From: Chara braunii
Taxonomy: Eukaryota; Streptophyta; Charophyceae; Charales; Characeae
Direction: 5' to 3'
Assembly (NCBI GenBank): GCA_003427395.1
Contig: BFEA01000706.1
Span: forward strand, 323,131 to 360,498
Length of the DNA: 37,368 nucleotides
Translations under genes and position numbers: made by a program
Part shown: piece after piece, positions 30,107 to 37,368 of the stretch
Layout of the letters: each line of letters starts with the position of its first letter
Numbering within the stretch: the first letter of the stretch is position 1
Notes under the pieces: generated by a model
What the model saw: only the letters and a program-made list of their open reading frames with translations
Databases searched by the model: none
What the model was told of the DNA's origin: nothing

Positions 30107-31777
30107 CACAAACAACGTTCAGCACACGCCTTCCGTTATTATGCTGAAACCCTCCTTCTACAAGACTTCAAAGTATCTTCTACTAGACTTCGTTCATTCC
30201 ATCGTTTTACGACCACCCATCCTAAATGACAATAAATAGCAATAGCACCTTGCAATAATAATACCCTTGCGAATATCTAAACTCGTAACAAGTATTACCA
30301 AATGGAAATAATATAGTACTTTATTGAGTAAACAAATAAGCACCATTCATAACTTAAATGACCAACCAAATTTATATATATGTAACACAAGGAAAGGGGC
30401 TATAATTATAACAAATAATACCATGCTAAGGTCAAAAATTGCAATTTGCCAATAATAAGCGTCCTCAGATACATTAACAATGGGGGCATTAAATTCTACT
30501 CCCTGGCTTTGACAGAAGTATACTGTGTCGAGGGGCAGTGTAATCCTCTTTCAAAGGGATAACATCTTATTTCCTGAGCCCCGCTCAAGGATCAAGCCTC
30601 ACTGCATCTCCCTCCGATTCCAACACTTACCCCTTGCAAACCCTTGCCAATAAGGTAGCCAACCTCACCATACATACTCCAGGATACGTTGTCCCTTCGC
30701 AAGCAGATGAACCCACTTGACACAAATAATAGTTGGGGATTCACCCTCTACCTCTCTATGGCAAACAGTAGCTGCCTCCCTCAAAGGCCGTGATCTGACA
30801 AGGTTCAAACACTTTCCTCCTATTAAGTAGTAGTGTAGTCATTTTATCACAAAGATTAGACGACAATACCCCACTATGGGCCAGGAACAAGTTTCGGCGT
30901 GGGTCTCACTACTACCTTCAAGACTCGATTATAATTTCTTCAAAGCCACCTTTCTTGGAAATAACGACATAGGGTTGCAACTTTCGTGGGGTAGACTTCA
31001 CACATTGACCATCTCCTTGCGAAATTTACTTTCCCAAGGAACTGGTCACTCCATTCACCTCCGAATCCGCATCGGACGTGGATTCTATATAACATTTCTG
31101 ACCCGTTTTTAAAAGATCAACCTATGCATATAAAACAAGATAGATATAACTGAATAATTTCAATAAACACAGATCCATAGGGTTATACATGGGTAGAATA
31201 AAATTAGACAGATGACACATGCAACTAGTCATAGATGTATAAGACTCATATAAATAACATTATGCACATAGTCTTATATGAGTCGACTTTTAAATGCGCT
31301 TACTTAAAAAAGAAAATTTTTGATGCAGATGGATGAATTTCATAGATAGACTGAAAGATATAATCTCAGAATGATAACTCAGATGCTTAAATAGATAGAA
31401 TGTTTATGACTTTTCCTTACGAGAGTCCTTAGAACCAACTCTTTCGTAGTTATTTCCTATCGCTAGCGTACTGTGATACTGCCATGACAACTTAGGCAGC
31501 TCATCGACTATGTTAAAATACCAAAGATCCTTCCTTGGATAACCGAATATGCAGAGTTGCATCAAATGTGAACGGCGATCAGTCTATGGCATTAGATACG
31601 CATAGCATCGTCCGTATTACCTTATGGTACCTTGGTTCGCAAACTTATAACTGCAGTCGCTACTACTCATCACCCATCTACTTAACGCCATTAACAAAAT
31701 TTGTCGTTTTGCCTAGATCATCAACCTGCACTTAACCTGGGTTCGTTCTCTTAAGGACCCCGGTAGGCAGCCGAGAT
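30107..31777 (-). other. Leader between primer site and ORF1
   Basis: About 1.7 kb with no complete gene. On the minus strand a protein-like stretch near 31565-31406 (FGYPRKDLWYFNIVDELPKL) precedes a stop. A 78-codon plus-strand frame (30876-31112) has no recognisable motif. AT-rich sequence with TATATA motifs lies at 30370-30385. Confidence 0.4.
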
Positions 31778-31794
31778 CCCCGGCAACAGCGCCA
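31778..31794 (-). other. Primer-binding site, tRNA-Asp type
   Basis: On the minus strand TGGCGCTGTTGCCGGGG starts two bases after the LTR end. It is complementary, with one mismatch, to the 3' end of plant tRNA-Asp (CCCCGGCAACGGCGCCA), a primer used by several plant gypsy lineages (established knowledge). It fixes the element's direction as minus. Confidence 0.9.
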
Positions 31795-31796
31795 CC

Positions 31797-32345
31797 TGTC
31801 GACCGCATCGGTCCCGCACGGGGACCCTCCCGGCCGCGTCACGCAGGATTATGCAGGACTTGTCGCGGAGAGCGTTTGCCGCTCCGGCCGAGTGCGCCAG
31901 CCGTACCTCTCGCGAGCCCCTACGACAGGACAGGGTCACGCGAGGCACCGCTTACCTCCACCTGCGGGAGCTGTCACCATCCCTTAGGTGGGTGTATCCC
32001 CGCCGAGCTACTGAACCACATGCGAAGGCTTTTCATATGCAATTGCAGAGGTGGCCCTGCCGAGGGTGTTTCTCGCTCGCTGTAGCATAGGGGGTACGAG
32101 CGGTCGAACGCCCAAATGCAGACTCGTACGTGAATCGACGCACTGGGGGGCTGAGGTCCCAAACGCGATCCGACGTCGGTCGACTAGGACGCCCCACACA
32201 CACTTTGCTCCCGTCAACCATTCAGTCAACGCGAGCAAGACACGACCGCAACTTCGCACGATATACTCAAATTCTGAATAAACCTTATTTTCTGTCTCTT
32301 GCAAAAACTAGGGCGGATACCCTTGTAAGGGTATTCGCGCCGATA
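31797..32345 (-). repeat. 5' LTR (549 bp)
   Basis: Exactly the length of the other LTR with about 25 substitutions and no indel by hand alignment. It ends in CGGTCGACA before the primer site. The outer terminus reads TATCGG instead of TGTCGG, a G-to-A change that damages the canonical TG. The 18-bp inverted repeat is at 32317-32334. Confidence 0.93.
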
Positions 32346-32444
32346 ACGGCCCACGCCCTGAGCATGAGCGTGGGCGGGCCGAGCCAAATGGGACCCGCGG
32401 TGGGGTCGACCAAGGCTCGAAAGTCTACCGGGGTTTGGCCCTAC
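32346..32444 (+). repeat. 99-bp end module, copy 3
   Basis: Starts ACGGCCCACGCCCTGAGC and ends TTTGGCCCTAC. Within it GCCCACGC (32349-32356) and GCGTGGGC (32368-32375) form an 8-bp stem. The gag fragment begins at the next base, so 32444/32445 is a sharp junction. Confidence 0.9.
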
Positions 32445-33656
32445 GCCGTGAAGTCAAGACAAATCTGGTCACCTACGTGCGTGCTCTAATAGATTGTCAC
32501 ATCCCCAGTAAACTCCCTGGTCAAGTGTCCAAACTATATGACCAAGTAAGTAAACTGCCGACTTAAATTGTGGATATGGCCAAGGAACATCGTGACCAGT
32601 TGCAGCAGATGGCAAATCTGCACAAGGCTCAAATGTATGATCCCCTTCCTCTACCTCCTACCTCTAATGCTGCTAATTAGTCTGTCCAGTCTTTATGTGG
32701 ACAGAAGAGCGGTTCAGATACCGTCCAAGTACGATGTCAAGGATGGCATAGAGTCTTGGATCAGCTCCATGCGATCCTATTTCGAGGTGCTAGGTAGACA
32801 ACTAGTGACCCAACCCTTGATCATGGGGACCAATGTGGAACCCGTCGTACGGGGCGTCCTTGAAGTCCAAGTTGTACAGGCTGGGTGTACAAGGATAAAC
32901 ATGACCCAATGGCTACAGCCACACACATTGCCACACCAGAGGAGATTCTAATTAAACAATATAAAGGTCAACATGATGCAGCGAGAATCAGAAACAAGCT
33001 TGACAACCTCGAGTGCAGCAAGTGGTCGGGCACCATGCACAACCTGGATATATGTTAGCAAACTTTTTGGTACTCCCGGGTTGGAAATGATTACACATTC
33101 ATGCTTGGATGTTGTAAAAGAGGTGGTTCCCACTGCTTACACACATCGCCTAGGCAAATACCTCATTGGGTATGCAGATTGGCTTTCCTTCACGCAGGAT
33201 GTAGTCAGCCTCAAGGCACAAGACCTCGTTTCCACAACAGGTGGCAAAAAGCCCACAGAGGCAACAACCGCGTCAATGTGCTTGACCTGTTGGAGGTTGA
33301 AGAGGAGGCCTATGCAAACGACCCCACTCTTGGTGACGACCAAGAACAGGACGCTGATACAACCTGTTCCTCTTCGGCCCATGAGTATGAGAGTAACAAC
33401 GAAGAATGAAACTTCGGTATCTTTAAAAAGTTTGCCAACACAAAGGGACCAAACCGAAACTCAGGGAAGAATTTTGTCCAACTCCCCGAAGGAGCCAAAC
33501 TGCCCGCTAAACCGGAGGATTCTTCCACCAAACCTTGGTTGGAACTCCGGATTAGTGAGGCTGATTGGAAGGCTAGGGTCAAGAAGGGGGGTTGCCTTCT
33601 TTGCCAGAGGTTGGGGCATGAAGTCCAATACTATTTTAGGCTGGAGGGAAACTAGA
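32445..33656 (+). pseudogene. gag: Truncated, frameshifted gypsy Gag
   Basis: The first frame from the junction has no start codon and reads NLVTYVRALIDCHIPSKLPG, with a stop at the 32560s and another near 32678. Another frame then gives SKYDVKDGIESWISSMRSYF and LIMGTNVEPVV, the start of a Gag core. Further pieces are ILIKQYKGQHDAARIRNKLD and YVSKLFGTPGLEM. A zinc knuckle C-X2-C-X4-H-X4-Y at 33593-33631 (CLLCQRLGHEVQYY) has its last Cys changed to Tyr. At least four frame changes. It differs from the gag at 5288, so it is another gypsy family. It is truncated at its 5' side by the 99-bp module. Confidence 0.75.
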
Positions 33657-34045
33657 ATCGGGCGTAGAGATGTCATCAGCACACTCTACAATAAGGGAGA
33701 CTACATCAGTAAGTGGCAGCTCCTCTAAGGAACCTGATTCGGTTCAACAGTCCTCTCTTGAAGCCCCATTATCTGCTGATTCCAAGGCTGACGCTTGTCA
33801 TGTCGTTTATGATGAGCCTTGGGAGGAGTTTAAGCAGGTTGACCTCCACTATCACCTAGAGCATTGGGAAAAGATGAAACAGCGGCGTGCTCAAGGGACA
33901 GTGGAGTTTATCTTCTTCAAGCTTCTCATTAATCGCCGCTACCTGCGTGTCTTGGTTGCCACTACTAATTTCATGTCAGCACATGGTTCGCAAGGTGGGC
34001 TTGGGAATGAAGTGAGTGGAGTTGCAGAACCCTTGCCGGTGTACA
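33657..34045 (+). pseudogene. Gypsy protease remnant lacking the active site
   Basis: The frame from ATG 33670 runs through an acidic linker (DEPWEEFKQVDLHYHLEHWE), then at about 33925-34040 RRYLRVLVATTNFMSAHG and VAEPLPVY. In gypsy proteases this reads (A/V)LVDSGATTNFxS, then VAxPLPV. Here the Asp-Ser-Gly triplet is missing while the flanks remain, consistent with a 9-base in-frame deletion at 33957/33958. It follows the Gag fragment directly, as in Gag-Pol. Homology ends near 34045, before a TTC-rich run. Confidence 0.65.
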
Positions 34046-34774
34046 TTTTCTTCTTCTTTCTTTCTTCTTCTTCTTTCCCTCTCTCTCCTCTCAAGTTCAT
34101 TCATTTCTTTTGCAATTGGACGACATTGCACTTTCTTGTGAATTTGCACTTCGAAATTGGCCTGGATCGTAACAGATGAAAAAAACCATTAGTTCAAATC
34201 CAGATAAATCGATACCGTAATGGTCGGGGCTACCCCCTTTCCAAAGAAAAAGAAAGGAATGATACAGAGTAGATTGGCATGTCCCATGTGCGAGCATGAC
34301 AAATGAATAGGAGGCAAGATAATGAGATTGTAGTGTTGGCCTGTTGTGTGCGTGCGCTCAAGTGATTTATTATTGCCTTCAAAGTTCAAAGCAAAATTGA
34401 CTGTCATTGACCTGCTGATTCCTGTTGCTTGGTCAGTACCTGATCTCAAGATCTGAAGGAGTTTTAAGGTTTGAACCCCGATAACTAAGGCAAGCAAATC
34501 AATGCTGGTCAAATTCGAAAATACGCGGAGTAGTTTTGGTTACTGCCTACCCCATGTGGCTGAATGGTATACACATGTAACTATTAGTACACTGCTTGTG
34601 AGCTCAAAATTCAAATGGTGATGGAACCAGAAGAATGTAATAACATTGTGTATTACTCCCTTTAACGGGAAAGAAATAGTTTTGCTTACGGTGCGATCAG
34701 TTTGGTGTGAGTGGTGGTTGACACTGGTGGTCAGTTTTTGCTGACATGCTGTGGAATTTTTCTGTGACATGCAG
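34046..34774. other. No gene seen
   Basis: TTCTTC-rich run, then mixed AT-rich sequence. Short tRNA-promoter-like words occur (TGGCTGAATGGT at 34557, GTTCAAATCC at 34193, reversed GGTTCAAACC near 34470), but none forms a tRNA cloverleaf. Confidence 0.4.
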
Positions 34775-34910
34775 TCAAAACGCAGGGAACACGTGCTGAA
34801 GACGACACCAGCTCATCCAGTCAGCAGCCCGACTTTGGACTTGCCGAGCCCTCAGGTCGAGGTGACTCATTTAAACCTGGGTCTTGGCAGCCCCCACAGG
34901 GCGATCATAG
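34775..34910 (+). CDS. Candidate internal exon
   Basis: Bounded by TTTTTCTGTGACATGCAG and ATAG/GTAATT, good acceptor and donor consensus. Two frames are open across its 136 bases. One is Ser/Gln/Pro/Gly-rich (EDDTSSSSQQPDFG), the other Lys/Arg/Leu-rich (SKRREHVLKTTPAH). Both stay in phase with the candidate exon at 35418. No family recognised; could be chance. Confidence 0.28.
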
Positions 34911-34944
34911 GTAATTTGTTGTTGGGCCATTATGTCATGGTATC

Positions 34945-35180
34945 ATGGATTTAGTAGGTTCGGATGAGGAGGGTAGAAGGGCAAGCTCTGTTGGCTTTGA
35001 GTACTTCATCATTTTGAATATTTGAAAGCTTGTTGTGCATGAGTTGAGTCAAATGCGTTAAAAGTTTTATTGCTTTTTTTTTTTTTTTTTCCGTTTAGGG
35101 AAAAGGGCAGGTGACCCTTGATGCCCTTGTATCCAGCAGGGTGTGAACTCTTCTCTCTCTCTCTCTCTCTCTCAATCACA
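34945..35180 (+). repeat. Direct duplication, copy 1 (partner 36100-36340)
   Basis: Shared words in order: GAGGGTAGAAGGG, GGCTTTGAGTA, CATCATTTTGA, GAAAGCTTGTTGTGCA, GACCCTTGATG, CAGCAGGGT, then a CT microsatellite. Offset about 1.16 kb. Confidence 0.85.
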
Positions 35181-35192
35181 CACACACACACA
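35153..35192 (+). repeat. CT then CA microsatellite
   Basis: CTCTCTCTCT run followed by CACACACACA; part of duplication copy 1. Confidence 0.9.
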
Positions 35193-35250
35193 TGGATGTT
35201 TTGTTATGATTTGTGGAGGAAATGAACGAGAGAATTTCGGGTGCTTAAAC

Positions 35251-35251
<1 letters not shown>

Positions 35252-35295
<44 letters not shown>

Positions 35296-35346
35296 NCACA
35301 CACACACACACACACACGCACACACGCACACGCACACACACACACG
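35252..35346 (+). repeat. (CA)n microsatellite containing N
   Basis: About 45 CA repeats with a few CG interruptions; the single N at 35296 indicates unresolved length in the assembly. Confidence 0.97.
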
Positions 35347-35417
35347 TCTTGTTGTTTTCTTTATTATACATGGCCCAATTCCTTGCCCTGTTTTAGAGCA
35401 TGCCCTTTTTGTTGCAG

Positions 35418-35613
35418 GAATGTCTGTGGGTGGCCACGAGTTCTTTGGTGTGGGAATGTATGCTTGGAGTTCTGGCCACAGTATCTTCACACGGAGGCTC
35501 AGAGAGTGTTTGCTGTGGGTGTCATTCCCATGGGCTGCTCTTTTGGAGGAGCACGTGGAAGAAACGGCGACTTCGAGGGTGTTTTAAGCAGTAGTGCTCT
35601 TGGTGCTGCGTGA
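35418..35613 (+). CDS. Candidate terminal exon
   Basis: Follows CCCTTTTTGTTGCAG. The frame in phase with the Ser/Gln-rich reading of 34775-34910 continues for 64 codons (FAVGVIPMGCSFGGARGRNG) to TGA 35611-35613. The frame in phase with the other reading (GMSVGGHEFFGVGMYAWSSG) stops earlier, near 35586. The microsatellites at 35153-35346 would lie in the intron. Product unknown. Confidence 0.28.
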
Positions 35614-36099
35614 AGTTCCTTGGGATTATGGTCCTCTACATACTCCAAAGGCTAGATAACGGATGTGGGATGTCTAGCCATGGAGTGATAGAGATGGTAG
35701 AGATGGTGGTGATGTGAGTGGGCCGTTTGGGAGGAATAGGAGTGCCAGTGCTGTTGTGCTTGTGGGCCGACTCGGAGGGCTCTCCAAGTTTTATGGACTA
35801 TTGATGGGTCTGGTCGGTGTTTTCTTGCTGGTGGATCCTTCTGTGTTAGGTGTCTTGCCTTTTGCCCTTCACCTTTTTTATAGATTGAATCAACTATATA
35901 TATGTGTGCAAGTCTGCCGCTTCGGCGCAGATGGGTGTGTGGGCACTTCCCCCTCAACCACACAAACGTGGGGAACCTTGCGCCTTCTATTATATTGCCC
36001 GCCTATACTTTCTCTTGTTTTACGGATGGTTTATGATGCTTTGTGGATGGGATGGGAGAGAGAATTCGTTTTTTTAAAGAAATCAGTTCAAATCACACA
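35614..36099. other. No gene seen
   Basis: Mixed sequence; a plus-strand frame at 35714-36163 and a minus-strand frame at 35652-35963 overlap and show no motif. Confidence 0.35.
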
Positions 36100-36312
36100 C
36101 ACATGGATTAAGTTGGTTTGGATGGTGAGGGTAGAAGGGGCAAGCTTTGGCGGCTTTGAGTAGTACATCATTTTGATTGTTTGGAAGCTTGTTGTGCAGG
36201 AGTCTAGTCAAATTGCGTCTACGCTCTAGAGTTTTTATTTTTTTATCAAAGTTTTTCTTGTTCAGGGAAAAGGACGCGTGACCCTTGATGTCATTGTATG
36301 CAGCAGGGTTTT

Positions 36313-36340
<28 letters not shown>
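36100..36340 (+). repeat. Direct duplication, copy 2
   Basis: Partner of 34945-35180 with similar order and the same change into a CT microsatellite. It indicates a local ~1.16-kb segmental duplication that has since diverged. Confidence 0.85.

Positions 36341-36377
<37 letters not shown>
36317..36377 (+). repeat. (CT)n microsatellite
   Basis: About 30 uninterrupted CT repeats, followed by GTGTGT-rich sequence. Confidence 0.97.
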
Positions 36378-36382
<5 letters not shown>

Positions 36383-37368
36383 GTGTTTGTGTGTATGTGT
36401 GTCTGTGTCTGTGTGCATGTCTTGCAAGTTTGTCCGTGTGTCTGTGGTTCAGCGGCAAGTGCCTGCACACCATTCCACAGAATGAGCGGTTGCACCTGCG
36501 TAATTTTGTCTGTTCTCATCGAGATATTCATCCATATTTATTGTTCTCTGAGTGGTGTTCATCGTTTTCCAAATAACAGATCTGTTGGAGGAACAGAGTG
36601 GAAGGAGCAGGGGAAGGGGTAGGGAGAAGCGAGTGGAGAGGGGAGAAAATACATCAGGAAGAAAGGCAGGGAGGATCTGATCAGATCCTCAGTACTCACC
36701 TGCACAGTTGACTAACATTAGGGGCCGTTGTCACTGACAGGGTTGTTTGCTCAGAAATGACCACACGGAAGATTTGGGTGAAGCACGTGGAAGGAGTGCA
36801 TCTAGTCCTCACAACGACATGCACTCTTTTGGGTGGCATGCGACAAACAGATATCACGCCGTCCACCTGCCAGGGACACTGTGGCAAAATGGGCACAATT
36901 ATCTAGACCTGGCAGTGCGATCCCTCCTCCGCATATAGGGCATACCTTGACAGGGATATGTGCATGGGTGCAACATAGACTGTCATCACAAGTGTAGACA
37001 TGCAGGCTTGCCTGAACTGTGCCATCAGAATGCTTCGGATAGAGGCATTGTTGATCGCATGCCAATCAGTTGTCAAGCTGCCCACCAGAATAATTGCACA
37101 ATGGTAGTGAGCAGGGCACTTCCAAGGATAATGTGTGTGCTCCTGAGCGAGTCTGTGTTCGATTGGCAACCAGCGTCCAGTGCAGATTCACAGCTAAACG
37201 CTGTTCATGAAGCACATTGTGACCCCTTGGCACTGACTGAACAGGATAAAAGGGCCTTTACCCAATGCAGCCGCTGTTCGACGAGAGCAGCATATTGGGG
37301 TACCTCGCCCAAAGCCCAATTCGTGAAAGCAGATCAAAAGGCATGTTCTCTCGGTCAAAGGTCACATC
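36378..37368. other. Unassigned end of window
   Basis: No firm gene. A minus-strand frame (36802-37065) is Cys-rich (DDSLCCTHAHIPVKVCPICG), and the same strand has a splice-donor-like CAAG/GTATGC at about 36956, so a minus-strand spliced gene is possible. A second overlapping minus frame (36903-37169) makes coding status uncertain. Confidence 0.25.

Larger units (their letters stand above)
25095..32345 (-). mobile_element. Non-autonomous-looking LTR retrotransposon, 7251 bp, minus strand
   Basis: Two direct 549-bp repeats (25095-25643 and 31797-32345), TG...CA ends with inverted TGTCG/CGACA, an ACGG target duplication and a tRNA-Asp primer site next to the 31797 LTR make this a complete LTR element. 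Read on the minus strand: 5' LTR, primer site, ~1.7-kb leader, ORF1 (29396-30106), Gag (27867-29047), ~2.2 kb without genes, 3' LTR. No protease, RT or integrase motif is visible, so it would need another element's enzymes. The LTRs differ at about 25 positions by hand count (~95% identical), so the insertion is not recent. Confidence 0.88.

Noticed and set aside
34557-34618. tRNA gene or tRNA-derived SINE
   Set aside because: TGGCTGAATGGT fits an A box, but the B-box position (AATTCAAAT) is poor and no acceptor or anticodon stem pairs.
36802-37065. Zinc-finger protein from the C-P-I-C-G motif on the minus strand
   Set aside because: One CX2C pair in a short frame overlapped by another open frame on the same strand is too little to call a domain.

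Overview
The window reads as nuclear DNA of a plant-lineage eukaryote in draft assembly. It is dense in LTR retrotransposons, satellite arrays and microsatellites, has no intact host gene I can name, and carries single N bases at 830 and 35296 inside repeats. Chromodomain-bearing Ty3/gypsy pol sequence, a tRNA-Asp type primer site and pyrimidine-tract/CAG splice-like sites all fit a streptophyte. A charophyte such as Chara is my best guess, but only from memory of how its retroelement proteins look.

Left third (1-15107). A 91-bp-period satellite (1-1010) runs into a homopurine GAA/GAG tract and a short spacer (1011-1445). Next is a gene-free block (1446-5287) with recurring GCAGTCCG palindromes and a diverged 1.4-kb duplication. 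A decayed chromovirus follows (gag, zinc knuckle, protease, RT, RNase H, integrase and chromodomain, 5288-10541), with a polypurine tract and a short candidate LTR. A reverse-oriented satellite block (11641-12120) and a broken copy of an unrecognised retroelement protein (12580-13235, minus) complete this part.

Middle (15108-25089). This is a ~10-kb fold-back structure. Two inverted arms of ~1.3 kb enclose inverted satellite arrays (A and B going in, B and A reverse-complemented coming out). Around the centre lie a third satellite subfamily (C), a homopurine tract with 45 A, and the same spacer seen at 1289-1445. Subfamilies A, B and C share a 91-92 bp period and recognisable sequence, so they look like descendants of one monomer.

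Right third (25095-37368). A minus-strand LTR retrotransposon (25095-32345) has two 549-bp LTRs, an ACGG target duplication and a tRNA-Asp primer site. It encodes an unrecognised ORF1 and a Gag with an Arg/Gly-rich tail, and no pol is visible, so it is probably non-autonomous. It sits between two tandem copies of the 99-bp module that also ends the fold-back structure. Beyond lie a broken gag/protease of another gypsy element (32445-34045) and a microsatellite-rich tail with a possible two-exon gene fragment.

Taken together this is nested mobile DNA: a satellite-built fold-back structure, an LTR element inserted at its edge, and a second partial satellite structure (1-12120) whose two halves flank the chromovirus. 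The related ORF1 proteins at 12580-13235 and 29396-30106 suggest a gag-plus-ORF1 retroelement family that is, to my knowledge, undescribed.
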